A stretch of 64,000 nucleotides of DNA from Oscheius onirici (Eukaryota > Nematoda > Chromadorea > Rhabditida > Rhabditidae), in NCBI GenBank assembly GCA_932521025.1, contig OW051468.1, forward strand, positions 1,054,064 through 1,118,063, in the 5' to 3' direction. This document shows, one piece after another, positions 42,944-54,735 of the stretch. A model generated the notes under the pieces. The model did no database searches. It had not been told where the DNA came from and saw only the letters and a program-made list of their open reading frames with translations. The position numbers were made by a program, and so were the translations under genes. Each line of letters opens with the position of its first letter. Position 1 is the stretch's first letter.

Positions 42944-43245
42944 CCCTAAAACCTCTATTAGAAGCCCCCTTACGTAAGATGCGCAACTTGCCTGAACTAG
43001 TTATATACTAAAACGTTTTTTGGGGTCAAGACGTCATTTGCTGACTTTGTGATGTTCTACAAAGTTGTAGCCCCTGACGTCCTCTACAACTTTGCAAAAC
43101 ATCAAAAAGCTTTTCAGCTTAGAGGACGTCAAGGGCTACAACTTTGCAGAACATCACAAAGTCAACAAATGACGTCTTGACCCTGAAAAACGTAAATACG
43201 TAATTGCGTATCATACGTAAGGAGCTTCTAATAGAGGTTTTAGGG
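42944..43245. mobile_element. TA-flanked MITE with CCCTAAAACCTC ends
   Basis: The left CCCTAAAACCTCTATTAGAAG and right CTTCTAATAGAGGTTTTAGGG are perfect inverted repeats with TA on each side (42942-42943, 43246-43247), as expected of Tc1/mariner-type insertion. Its core is a double GCAAAGTTGTAG/CTACAACTTTGCAG palindrome. This links the dispersed hairpin family at 4.2, 7.0, 9.9, 12.7 and 28.7 kb to a mobile element. Confidence 0.9.
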
Positions 43246-45691
43246 TATTTGCTTTAAATTTTGGGATGACGGCTACATTTGCATTCCTGAATTAGATATA
43301 CAAATTAGTTTAGGCATCCTAGCTCTAGAATGTTTGCTCATTTGATCCAGGAACCTCCTTTGTTCGGCTATCTACCGTACTCGGTGACTCGGTCCACGGA
43401 CCCATCATTCTATCTCAATGAGTAGCAACCGACTGGCATCTGTGTACCAACCGAAGAGCTATATGAATATGCGACAGCGATTACGATTGTAGACAAATGT
43501 ACAGGTCAAAAGTTTAACGTATGGGTCCACAACGACACTTAAAGTACACCTGATTAGGTTTACGACCAGTTCTGTGGCCTACTATTAAGAATAGTTAAGC
43601 TGACTAACAGAGTTATTCTCGACCTCAGTAATTTGCATTTACAAGGATTTCCCCACCCTTATCAGGGCCAAAGTTACTTAGGTATCCCCCTCCGAATTTT
43701 CGGCCTGAACCACCTGTAGTTCGTTTCTGTTTGGGAGCTACCAAAAACAGAAACAAAGTCCTCAGACACACAGAAAACATAGCCAAGGATCCACTATAAA
43801 TTGCTCCCAGGTCTCTGTCTGTCGGAAGCTTTAACTGGCAATCAAAATGGAGCAATTTGTGCGCACAATTAAGGGGAAAGGAGTTAGTGTAACAAGTTTA
43901 GACAAGTCAATTGCATGGACTTTGATTATTTTTGACTTTCAGTTTCCAGACAGCAAAGAATCAAATGCGGGTTAGGAATACGGGAAAGCGTTCAGGGTGT
44001 TTTTTGACTTTAATCCCAAAGGAGCGGTATCACAACTGGACAACAGGGATAGAGGAGAACAGGAGGTCATGGGACGACAGGAGGGGAAAATTGGACAGAA
44101 GAAAGGGGATATGGCGATAGGTACATCGTAAATGGTAGAGAAGGAAAAAGCAGATGACAACGGACAGGGATAGGAGAAAACTGGGAAAAGCAGAGCACAT
44201 AGCAGAATTTAGGGGTGGACAGAGAGAAAGGGTCGAGAAATTAGAAACTAGGGACAAACGGGCAAGATTAGAGGAACACAAACACAGGAACATAATTGAA
44301 ATGAAGAGGGTTCAGATAGCAAGCTGTTATCTTTTTTTAAACGGACAAAACTAATTCACTTAGCCCCGAAGGGGGCGTAGCTCAAGTTGTAGGGCTAAAG
44401 TTAGAGATTCCTCGTTTTCACATATTACTTCGTTCGGTCACAGAGCTGTTCCTCGGAGAAGAATGAAGTTTTTACCCTACGAAACGCTTTAGTCGATAAT
44501 CAGACCTGATTTAAGCAGATAAAGATTGAAAGATTAAAAGAGCTGTTTTCCTTGCATTCAGTCATAGTCCCAGTAAGAAACTACCAAAGTCGTAAGAAGT
44601 AAAGTTTTTTTATTGGACTCTGTATTAACGTATCAAGAGGATCGTTAGCTTCTGATAAAATGCTATGTGCCTCAACAGAAAACACCAAATCGTACCAGTT
44701 TAGATGTTTAGATGTTTACCAGCCGGCTTTTTTGACTTGTGTTTTCTTCTTTACTTCTAATCCCTTCCATAACCAACCGGTCTCTTCTGATCCATTCTTA
44801 TCCTTGCCTAATAAATTTCTCTATTTTCGGCTATCCGATCCTTCTCTGATCTTATACAGATCCCTTCTTAACCGGTCCCTTCTTCATCCCCTAGCAGTTA
44901 CCCTGACTCGATTTCCTACTCAAAACAATTTAGCAAAAATATTTGGCGAAGAGAGGAGTCGAACCCGGGTCGTCTGGGTGAAGACGGCGACTTAACAATA
45001 CACCAAAATTTCAGGTCCCGGACAAACAAACACCCAAACAGAGTCCACGACAGACACCATTGCGCTTTAGATAGTTTGGATTTGCAATCGTACCAGTATT
45101 CCTTCTTTCGCCTACGTGTCTGGCAAAGGTTTGACTGACGCGCCCGCGGCCATCGGAGCCATCATTGTCTCTGAATGAGTAGCAACCGCCTGGCATGTGT
45201 GTACCAACCGACGAGATCCCCACCAACTGAACTAGGATGCTTGATTCTTTGATTTTAAAGGGTACTGTAATACGAGTGCCGAGTATACATCTCACGCATT
45301 ATTGTAAACAAATTCTGATGTGCTTAGCTACCCCCAACTTAATCTAAATCTGATCGGCCCTCAAACTGATTTTGGTTATTGTCGGCGAAAAGCATGCTAA
45401 TGACCACACCGGACCACAAAGGGAAGGTATAGTTTTGTGCTCCGTACCATTTTTTCTGCAAAATTCATAATAATTCACAAATACAGTAAGAATCTCGATA
45501 GTTCAGTTGACGTCAAGAGATTCCGATTGGTCAACTCCTCCATTTGTGCCCCCAGCGTTCAGAGGCGGGGCCTCGGCCCTCATTCCTCCTGACGACTCCG
45601 CTCAGCTTCACTTCACCTCATTGAATTGTCCCTTTCCAAAGCCCTCTTTACCCATTCTCACACTTTACAAGAGTAATGACAAATTTCAGCA
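43246..45691. other. Intergenic; Gly-Cys-Tyr fragments, tRNA-like pieces, promoter
   Basis: 43330-43470 and 45105-45250 (both -) are fragments of the Gly-Cys-Tyr gene family (GTHMPGGCYSFRDNDGSDG at 45.1 kb). 43930-44350 has an Arg/Lys-rich plus-strand frame (KLETRDKRARLEEHKHRN) of no known family. 44366-44396 resembles the 5' part of a tRNA (GGGGGCGTAGCTCAAGTTG). 45545-45640 matches the promoter side of the left mucin copy. No intact gene is supported. Confidence 0.4.
44923..45000 (-). pseudogene. Degenerate tRNA-Glu-like sequence
   Basis: On the minus strand the sequence has a D-arm-like GGTGTATTGTTAAG, an anticodon-like TCTTCAC and a good T-arm CCCGGGTTCGACTCC, ending CTTCGCCA. The acceptor stem and anticodon stem do not pair, so it is not a functional tRNA. 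It may be a tRNA pseudogene or tRNA-derived repeat. Confidence 0.4.
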
Positions 45692-48600
45692 ATGAGAACA
45701 GTGCTCAAGCTTGTTTTCCTCCTATTTTTGGGGAGAGCCGTTTCCTCAACTACTTTGAATGAAACATGTCATGAGCGAATCAACGACTTTCGCCCCTACG
45801 AACAAGACAATTGCGTAAGTTTTCTTTTCATTCACCCTACAAAGTTCTTTTTAGTTTTGGACAAGGACTACGGAAAGTACGACTGAACTGACATCGACTA
45901 CCTGGAACTTCCCGACAAGTTCTCCATCATCGAGTTCTGTGGTTACTAGTCGGGATCCGAGTACTGAGTCTTCTCGTGTTCCTTCGTCAGCAACTTCTTT
46001 GACGAGTAAGATACAAAAACAAACAAAAACTGACAAGTTATAGCTGAGGAAGCGAGTCCCACGTCCTCTGTGCCGACTATGAAGAGTACTTCTCGCCCTG
46101 CTACCACTTCGACTTCTTTGACTACCCCGACGCGAAAAGTGAGTATCTTTCTCTAAGCCAAGTCACCAGGTAAGAGTAATCTCTAGAAGAATCTTGACCA
46201 AACGTCCACATAAATTTTGCCAATTATAATTTTGGATCACTGTAGTTCTTTTTTTGAACAGACTTAAACCTGTTTTATGCTTTTTCCTTTTTAAATTGCA
46301 ATTAATAGCAAAAAATACAAACAATCAAATTACAAGCAACTTTCAAGTTTCAGAGCTCGAGTAGTTCTTCGACGACTACTTTTCCTTTTCCAACGACTAG
46401 GACTAGTTCTTCGGTCCGTACTACTGAGAGTACTGTAAAGACTTCTTCCACTACTGTACCCTCTCCCTCGACCTCCAAGACTACTACTGTCCTTGAGGAA
46501 TTGACTACCCTGGTCAAGGAAGTCTCTACTCCGAGTTCTCCGACTGAAACGTCTTCTGAGAGTCCGTCTACAGTAGGAACTACCAAGAGTATTGTCTTGT
46601 CTACTGTGTCAACGACTGACCAACTCTATAGTCCTACGTATCCCCGTTCTCTGGAACAAACTACTGTAAGTCCAGTGGAGAGTACTAGTTCTGTCCCTCT
46701 CTCTCTACTGAGCAGTCCTACTGTCGCTGAACCCGAAGAGACTGTCTCTGTCTCTACTGGAAAGAGTTCTTTGGAAAGTTCGACTGTCTTGACTCCCACT
46801 TCCAGTTCCACAGAAACTTCTGGAACTACTGATGCTTTGGAACAGACTCTGTCCTCTTCGACTTCTGGAACTACTGTCTCTTCGATTGAACTGGATCATC
46901 CAGAGAGTACTGTGCCGGAAAAAACTGTCAGTTTGGAGGAAAGCTCCAGTGTCTCGACTACCCAAGCTCCGACAAATTCTACTGTCACTACTGCCTCCAA
47001 GGCGAGAACTCTCTTTTTCGAGTCGACTCTCCCTCCTGTCACTCCCTCTGACTCTTTCTCTTCCAACAAGACTGCTAGCTCGACTACTGAAGGAACTACT
47101 GAGAAGAAAGAGAAGATGACTACTGTACTTCCGGACATTACGACGAGCACTGGAGAGCAAAGAACCATGACCGATATGAGATCGACTGAACCAGGAAGGA
47201 CTCCTGAGACTACCCCGACTCTCTTCCCTACTTGGAGTGAGACACAGTCTGCCTCTACTGAGAGTTTGGAAACTGAGACAGAGTCTGTCTCCTCGTCTAC
47301 TGCCTCTACTGGAACAACCACTGATCCAGTGACTGTCTCGTCCTCTGTCCCGACTGCCTCTCCCTACCTGGACTTCACTACCTCGACTTCCAGTAAGTAT
47401 ATTGTATTTTATAGGACTGTAAGAAATTTCAGTGGTCCATAGCTGTGCTGAAACTTGTCCTGAAGGGACTCTTGTGGGTACCGGGAACTGCTACTCTTTC
47501 GTCCACGGCTTCTTCAACAATGTGAGTTCTGAGACAGAGAGTCAGAGAGACAGAGGGACACAGAATCAGAGAAACAGAGACTGACAAGCCTCGTTCAGAA
47601 ATTCACCAGCGCCGCCGGATACTGTGCCAAGTCCCAGGTCGGGCATCTCATCACGCGTCCTGAAATGATCCGTGATCGAGGAATCCTGAAGGAATGGCTC
47701 AGGGAATGGAACATGACTGGGAAGTTCCTGTATCTGGGACAGGTCCCGGCAATCCATATCGATGGCAAGGTCTTCGGGGCTTGGACTGTGATCTCCAATG
47801 TCACGTATGGGAAAATTATGGAACAGGTCTTCCCGGCTCAGGAACCGAAGGAAGAGGGAGCGGCTCTGGGAATCTGCTCTATCCCACGTGAGTATCTTTT
47901 TTTTCTCGGAAACAAGGAAAATTCCAGAAAATTGTGGCAGGTTCTCCTGCACTTTTGACCTCCTCTACGAGACACTGCGAGGTCAGCTGATGATGCCAAT
48001 GCCGGAGCCCATCCCTTTCAATGGGAGCATCACGATCAGATGCCAGCCGCCCAGTCAGACTGAGTTCCATTTTCGCTGCAACTCCAAGGGAGAGCTCTTC
48101 CCGACACAGTTCTACAAAACCTGTGCCGTCCCCCGTAAGTATTGACTCTCAGTCTCTTTGTCTCTCTGTCCCTCAGTCTCATTCTCCTGTTCCAGACACC
48201 TTCAATCAGGAGGTGGCGACGCCCGGAAATGGACCGATTCGGACTGCTTGTGATCAGTGTTTCCGAGACGGAACGCTCGCGTGCACTGAGCAGAACGGAG
48301 GTTATGCATGTGAATGCCTTCCAGGCTGGAGAGTAAGTCCTTCTATGTCAATCTTCCACCTTTTTTCAGAAGTTCAACTGCTGGAAAAGTCCTCCGACCT
48401 GCTTCTCTCAGCCCGGAAACCCTCCCAAATGCCTCAATGGAGGAAGCTGTTCGGCCCTGCCTGACTCTGTTAGTTTTTCTGAAAAATTTCTGGACGGAAC
48501 ACTTTTTAGCATTCCTGCGAGTGTCAGAAGCACTGGGGCGGCGAGGACTGCAGCCTCTTCTGGTCCAACGTCAGCTGGACCGGATCTGACGGCACGGTAA

Positions 48601-51278
48601 GTGATTGTCTATTTTTAGTTATGAGTTTTTTCAGGCGGCCTTCTTGACCCCGGCCAAAATAGCCATGCTGGCCAGCACAACCCTGTCCGCCCTGGTCTAC
48701 TCGGCCAAGAACGCCGTCAAATCAATGCCCTTTGTGCACCGCCCAGACGTGAGTGGAGAGTCAGAGAGACAGAGATACAGAGATAAAACTCAGTTACAGT
48801 ACTCCACTTTCAGCTGACCGATATGGCCACCGAACTGACCTGGTCCCGAACGGTATTGCTTGCATTCGCAAGCATGTTGACCACGGTCTACTCGGGGCCA
48901 GCATTCTTCTCCCTCAACCCGGCCGGCTGCAGAATCGTCAACTTTTTAACGACGTTTTTATGGACTACTAGTAAGATTTTTCTTTCCATTTACAAGTCTT
49001 TTTCCAGTATTTTATTACTACGCTCTGGAAGCTCTCAATTCCTTTACCACGGTCTGTGGAATGACGAGGAATCGATGGTACTGGCCGGTGGAGGGAGTTC
49101 GTGGGCACTACCAGTACAGAAAGGCCAAGAGCTGTTGGTACCTGAACAAATTGGTGAGATACTGTCTCAAGCCTACATCCATTCCCATTCAGCTGCTCAA
49201 TCTGGCTGTCCCATTGATCCTGATGGCGTACTCCTTCGGCCTCTCATTCGTCCTGTGGGACAAGTCCTTCGATCTTTTTACATGTCTCGGCCAAGTTGTT
49301 GACTACAATCCGCTCACAATGCTGCCCTTCCATCTCAACGCAATCTTCGCTCTATCGGCTTCAACCCTCGGAATCGGATCGATCGTGTGTTTAAAGTAAG
49401 TCTTTTTGTCTCTCAGTCACAGAACAATATTAAGAGCGCGACCTGAGAGATTCGCTGAACAGCTGGCTTACTTCGAGTACAGATCCGGACCCTACGAGCT
49501 GGATAGAATCTACCGACTCCGAAGAGCGTTGTGGATTCAGCCGGTGCAAGGACTGGCCAAGCTGGGAGTCTGGCTTCTTCAAGTCTGGGCTCAGGATCTC
49601 CAGAGCAAACAGAAAACACAACAGGAACTGGCTCCGTAAGTCTTAGACCTGGTGAATGAGAGACAGAGAGACAGAGACGAACCGTTCTCTTCCAGACTGG
49701 CCTACTCTCTCCTGGTCGCGGATCTCGTCCTGAGTCTCTACAGCGTTATCGCCTTTGAGCCGACCATTGTGGAGTTCCTAACGTTCCGGTTCCTGCCGCT
49801 CCTTCCAGTCTGGACTCGTCGTTTCTTCCCAACTCTGTCTCCCTGTCGACTCTTTGATCATGAAGAGGTGAGCATCAAATTCATCTTTGTTCACTCTGAC
49901 ATTCAGATTCTCTCCGCTGCTCAGAAGACTGTCCTGTCTGCGAACGTCGGCTACCCCTCGAGCCCCGATGAGGAGACCTACGTCAGCCTGGAGCGTCGGC
50001 ACCAGTTCCAACGGCATCTGACCCGGTCCTACATTGGAATGAGGTTGAGGGCAAGGCCCCAGAAGGAGTGCTTCGACGTGAGTTACTCTCAGATTCTCTC
50101 AGTCTCTCTCTCTGTCTGACTCTCTGAACAAGTTTCAAATTCAGAAGATCACTCTGGCAGTCAAGGAGCGCTTCTCCGTCTGGATGGAGTCCGAGGAGGA
50201 AACCCAGTTTGAGTTTGTCCTGGACAACTGGCTGGCGGAGATGAAGGAGGCCGATCAGTACAACTTCAAGATTCCCCGGACCAGAGTGAGTCTGCCCTGA
50301 AATTCTAAAAAACTGAAGATTTTTTAGCCCGCTGACGACGTGGAATACATCAACCGACTCTGCAGCGCCTGGGTCTTCTCTGCTGCCCGCATCGCGCAGG
50401 AGAATCACTACTGGCGCCAATTGCGATTGGTGTATGATTTGATGACCAGCATCCCGCTGGAAAGGACTCATTCTTCGATCACGAGGAGTTGGAGAGGATT
50501 CATTGGAAGAAGCTGGATCTGGGAACCACAAGTGAGACATTGGTCTCAGTTCCCGGCACTGAAGAAGAAAATGGAGCGCCACCGACTGGCCGCGGAGGAA
50601 AACGGAGTCAAGGCTGAAAGTGTCTGGGCTGAACTTTCCCCTGAGTGAGTTTAAGAGACAGAGAGAGGGATAGAGAGAGTCAGAGAGACAGTCAATTTTT
50701 TCCAGACTCTTCCCCGACGACGTCGAAGAGTCCCGGAAGCCTCTCGACCCGAATCGGATGCTTAAAACCGGGGCAATCTACTTCTCCCGGATGCCGGCAG
50801 TCTCCCGCTACCTCAAGATGGCTCATTTGGATTCCCTCCTGTATCAATCGGAAAAGTACAGGATGCTCATGGAAGAAGACCGCCTGATTGCTGAGCTTGG
50901 AAGAGAGAGACTCCATCCCCTTGTGAAGGCAGTCTACGCCCTCTTCATGTGGAAACCGCTCCCTGTAAGACATCTCACAGTCCTTTAAATTAGAGTCTTC
51001 AGCATTACGGAATCCGAAGATGTCCTCTCCTGACGAAGGAACAGAGGGACCAGAGGGAATTCGAGCGGAAGTTCACCATCGAGATAATCAACGATTTCGA
51101 TGAGCCCGAATATCAGGACAGGTACACCCTCAAGGTCGAAGAGCTGAACACCAACGCTCTCATCTACAAGAACCAAGTCCTCAAGTCCAAGAGGAAGGGA
51201 AGTCCTCTGGCTCCTGTCGATCCCGTCGGCATAGCATTTTGCATATGGATGTCAGATTACCATGAAGATTTGGATTGA
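45692..51278 (+). CDS. Mucin-CTLD-EGF seven-segment membrane receptor-like protein, 1509 aa
   Basis: Twenty exons chain in phase to 4530 bases. Coding starts run from 45692, 45855, 46044, 46354 (1039 bases, Ser/Thr-rich), 47433, 47599, 47928, 48196, 48370, 48510, 48635, 48814, 49008, 49417, 49696, 49907, 50145, 50328 and 50706 to 51003-51278. Order: signal peptide (VLKLVFLLFLGRAVS); Ser/Thr-rich stalk to about residue 469; CTLD-like part (CPEGTLVGTGNCYSF, AAGYCAKSQVGHLI); two cysteine modules; an EGF domain (CLNGGSC...CECQKHWGGEDC). Seven hydrophobic segments follow, including CRIVNFLTTFLWTTIFYYA and IPIQLLNLAVPLILMAYSFG. A Cys before the third segment and FTCLG after the fourth could form the usual GPCR disulfide. 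A charged tail of about 430 residues follows. No GAIN/GPS motif is visible. An adhesion-receptor role is inferred. Confidence 0.8.
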
Positions 51279-52544
51279 GGCTAATAAATGTTGAGGACTT
51301 TGAACTTGTTCTGAGTTTTGAGACAAAGAGAGACAGATTGATCGATAGTCGAGAATCTAGAGTCAGTAGACTGAGGAAGTCTCTCCTGAACGGTCACCTA
51401 GAGTTTCTTTGTCCTTTAAAAAAGAAGAGATTGACCAATAAGATAGCGAGAATAGCCAAGGGTCTGAATCAGTAGCGAGAAGTCAAGAATCCAGCAAGAG
51501 GACGAACTCATTCTTGTGTTCGCTGGTTTTTCCTTCCCATTGGACTCTTCGATGCTCGTCAAGAGACAGAGACATGAGGACAGAAAATTTGAGTAGTCTA
51601 GGTTTTCGGACCGGCAGTTACCATAGAGAAGGCCATATTCGGGGCCAGGTAAAATGACTGACAGATTGAATGAAATGGCTCTTAGGACTGACAGTTTTTT
51701 GCTGAACACTCTCTCAGTGCCGCTGTCTCTCACTAGTGGGCTTTGCCATAGATACAGCCGGTTCAGTTACCTATATCAATAGGCAAATCCTCCTGTCTAA
51801 TGATGACCTTTCTCTTTTTTCCTCCTTAACGTACCGTACACTCATCTACCCCCTCTCATTTTCTCACTCAATCAGTTCCTTTCAGAACCCTTACATGGCT
51901 CTCTTTGTTCTCTGGATTTGAACTACTGAAGTTCCAACAAATTAGCTTCTCTGTAACTGAGCAGCACGATCAGCAATAACAGAATCATCAAGAGGAACAT
52001 AAAATCAAGAACGCGTTCCAATACATAGATCATAATTAATTGTCAGTCAGTTAATTAGTTGTAAGTCAGATTTTCTTGTATCAACTAATAATTTCTGTTT
52101 TCGAAAAACCAGCGACATTCCAAATTTTTTGTGGATTGGCAGATTCTTCACCCACAAAAAAATCATTACAATCGATTTTGCTCAATGTAAGTCATTTTAT
52201 CGTTTTCAACCTCAAGTTAAGGGGTCTGAAAATCTGAACTGGAACCGTCGAGCGAATTCTTCTGGAGGATGTCAACAGTATTAGAAGGTGTCCAGTTCCA
52301 GACACTGTGCATAAATTTTGAAGTCGTTCTAGTGAAGAGGGAGAGAGACAGAGAGACATAGAGACAGAAAAACTGTTCTCTCTGCTGTCCAGAACTGTTG
52401 ACGATCCTTTCGAGAAGCTTAATGATTGTTCTTCCTCCTTATCTCTCCAGGATTAGCCAGCCCCAATCACTAAGAAATCCCCCAAAACTTCCCAAAACTT
52501 CCGCCCCAAAAAACAAGAAAAAAGTTTGTTTTCAGTTATAAGCT
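51279..52544. other. Intergenic; segment repeated at 54.7-55.6 kb
   Basis: 51290-51910 repeats at 54740-55590 (shared TTGAGGACTTTGAACTTGTT, GGTCTGAATCAGTAG, CAGCCGGTTCAGTT.CCTA). It includes an inverted R1 fragment (51595-51680) and ends in TTTCAGAACCCTTACATGGC at 51880-51905. 52090-52290 (+) carries the two-exon family remnant ending RRANSSGGCQQY. No intact gene is seen. Confidence 0.55.
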
Positions 52545-52655
52545 GCCTTTTTGCAAACGTAGGTCCTCATCGTCTTCTGACAGTCCTGTTGCTGCCACTG
52601 GCAAAAGCAATTGGTACAGTTGCTGTAGTAGTCCGTTACCATCTACTCTGACTGT
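52545..52655 (-). pseudogene. Relic of a lectin last exon
   Basis: The minus strand reads like the final exon of the neighbouring lectins: CTNCFCQWQQQDCQKTMRTY, then VCKKAAYN and a stop. No other lectin exons adjoin it. Its flank (52440-52540) also matches the 3' flanks of lectins 3 and 4, so it is a leftover from duplication. Confidence 0.8.
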
Positions 52656-52781
52656 ACTGTAACTGAACGATACCCACCCAAATAGAAACATCCGAGTCAT
52701 TGGAGCAGAACCAAGACACTGTCAGTTTCCACAATAAAATGGCATACCAACTAAGCCACAACTGATAAGTGAGCAACAGTC

Positions 52782-53877
52782 ATGAAGCTGCTCGCTCTCT
52801 TCTCTCTGTTGGCTCTCGCCTGTTCCCAGTGTCCTGATGGATGGGAGCTCTTTTCGAACAAGTAGGTGACCTCGCTTTCAGTAGATCTTTTCAGATGTTA
52901 CTATTTCGATGACGCGTTTCAACAGGGGAACACTTATTGGATTGGAGAATATTGGTGTCATGTGGCTGACAGTAGAGCTGATCTCGCGATAATTGAGAAC
53001 AGCTTCGAAAACAGCTTTGTTAAAAGTATGACAAAGCGGGCTATAATCTAACTCCAACAGGTCGACTCAATACCGCTTTGAAATACTATTGGATTGGCAT
53101 TTATGGCCATGACATAAGTTGGTGGTCTTTTCTGAACAACTTCTGGGGTAGCCATGTTTCTTACACAAATTGGGCACCAGGAGAACCAAAAGCGAACAAT
53201 CAACAGGTGGCCATCGATTCCAAAACGGGCTACTGGATGTAAGAAGAGATAGTCTGTTTTAAATTTCTTAGTTCAGAACATTACCTTATATGTCAACTGT
53301 AACTGTTCCTTCCGTCTGTACAATGCCTGTTCCTTCGCCTCTAACTACTTGTCCGCCTCCGCCACAGCCAAAAGGTCGGTACTAATTTTGATAAGACTAC
53401 TCCCGATTCAGTCCCCTGTGACAACGGCTGGACCTTCAACTCGCAGACAGCTGCCTGTTACAAAGCCAAAACTAGCTTAACTTTTGTGAAGGCTGACGCT
53501 GACTGTAAGAGTCAAGGCGGACACTTGACTTCAATCCACAGTCAGTCTGAGAACGAATTCGTTTTCGAGCTGGTAACTGGAGGAGTTAGAACTCCAACTT
53601 CTGAAGATCAGACATGGATAGGGCTTCTCAAATCCAATGGCAACTGGACCTGGACTGACGGAACTCCAATGGATTTCACAAACTGGGTCATGAACTCTCA
53701 ACAAGAGTTTTCCTACTGTGGAATGGCAGGTTCTTTCGAGTTACAGTAATAGAGTGAGAGTAGATGGTAACGGACTACTACAACAACTGTACCAGCTGCT
53801 TTGAAAGCCAGTGGCAGCAACAGGACTGTCAGAAGACGATGAGGGCATATGTTTGTAAAAAGACAGCGTACAACTGA
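52782..53877 (+). CDS. Secreted double-CTLD protein (lectin 2), 304 aa
   Basis: Six exons (52782-52861, 52895-53025, 53061-53238, 53277-53374, 53412-53725, 53764-53877) chain in phase to 915 bases. It has a signal peptide (MKLLALFSLLALACS) and then the first CTLD (CPDGWELFSNKCYYF, KYYWIGIYGHD, YTNWAPGEPKANNQ). A short Pro-rich Cys linker (TTCPPPPQPK) leads to the second CTLD (CDNGWTFNSQTAACYKA, GGHLTSIHSQSENEFVF, TWIGLLKSNGNWTWTDGTPM). The first domain has NWAPGEP, a variant of the calcium-site region; the second has no EPN or QPD. The last intron (53726-53763) starts with GC rather than GT, where lectins 3 and 4 have GT. If it is not spliced, translation stops 12 codons later (53725 to about 53749) and the domain loses its final cysteines. 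Confidence 0.87.
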
Positions 53878-54614
53878 GAATGGACTTTGTTTTCTTACTT
53901 TTTGGGTCGGAAATTTTGGGGGAATTCTTAGTTATTAGGGCTGGGTAATCCTGGAGAGATAAGGAGGGAGAACAGTCATTAAGCTTCTCGAAAGGATCGT
54001 CAACAGTTCTGGGCAACAGAGAGATCAGTCTTTCTGTCTCTCAAGCTCTCATTGTCAGTCTTTTTGTAGTAAAAAAAACATCAGTATTGTAATGGGGTGT
54101 CCCTAACATGAGGGACACCACGTGATGCCCCAGTACATAAGGTGCGAAACTCCGCCCAGCGAGGAGTCGGTCGAGTCGGTTAACGCGAGGACCGGCGAGG
54201 CTACCAATGATCTGAAGCAGGTGTCTCTCTAACCTACATTCAATCTCTCTCCTTCTCTACTCTTACCTATCCCAGTAGTGATACTCTGAATGAACATGAT
54301 ACTGATATCCTTGTCATTACTGTAAGAGAATGAAGTAGACGTTAGACTAAGGTTCTTCAGTGATAGATATGCTCTAATGAGAGGCTCCATCTCTCTCAAA
54401 TCAACCGCTACACCATTGGGAATGCCTAGGGCATATATATTGCTAACAGTATAATCTAAAACTTTATTCAGATTGCTTCGAAAGATATTCCTTCTCTATC
54501 TGCCCGGTTGCCACCAGAAAATCACAAAGGAGACGTGCGCCAAATATGTGCCATCAGAATTTTAAGCAAAGTGACTCACGTTGTTCAAAGTCCCTCAACA
54601 GATCTTCTTTCGCT
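53878..54614. other. Intergenic; nothing recognised
   Basis: 53880-54060 matches the 3' flank of the other lectins. The rest (ATGAGGGACACCACGTGATGCC and onward) shows no exon or RNA gene. Confidence 0.4.
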
Positions 54615-54735
54615 CTCATCTACAAGAACCAAGTCCTCAAGTCAAAGAGGAAAGGAAACCCGCTGGCTCCTGTAGACCCCGTCGGCACAGCATTTTGCAT
54701 ATGGATGTCAGATTACCATGAGGATTGGGATTGAG
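54615..54735 (+). pseudogene. Copy of the last exon of the mucin-EGF receptor gene
   Basis: Reads ALIYKNQVLKSKRKGNPLAP then VDPVGTAFCIWMSDYHEDWD and a stop, almost identical to the end of exon 20 at 51160-51278, with the same AATAAA spacing. Upstream exons are absent. The downstream sequence also matches (51290-51910), so the copy is the 5' edge of a duplicated 3' flank. Confidence 0.9.

Noticed and set aside
44366-44396. tRNA-Ala gene (GGGGGCGTAGCTC start)
   Set aside because: Only the 5' part resembles a tRNA; no anticodon arm or T arm follows at the right distance.
44923-45000. Functional tRNA-Glu
   Set aside because: T arm is good but the acceptor and anticodon stems do not pair, so it is listed as a relic.
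47690-48145. Separate short genes in and around the CTLD-like exons of the receptor
   Set aside because: These frames are parts of exons 6-8 of the large gene, which chain in phase from signal peptide to stop.
50450-50640. A frameshift or hidden intron in receptor exon 18
   Set aside because: Another frame looks protein-like near 50465-50530 (FFDHEELERIHWKKLDL), but the main frame stays open and matches the flanking phases; no GT-AG pair of workable length was found.
53880-54060. A minus-strand gene after lectin 2
   Set aside because: The frame is the antisense of the shared lectin 3' flank, also present at 52.4 and 59.5 kb.
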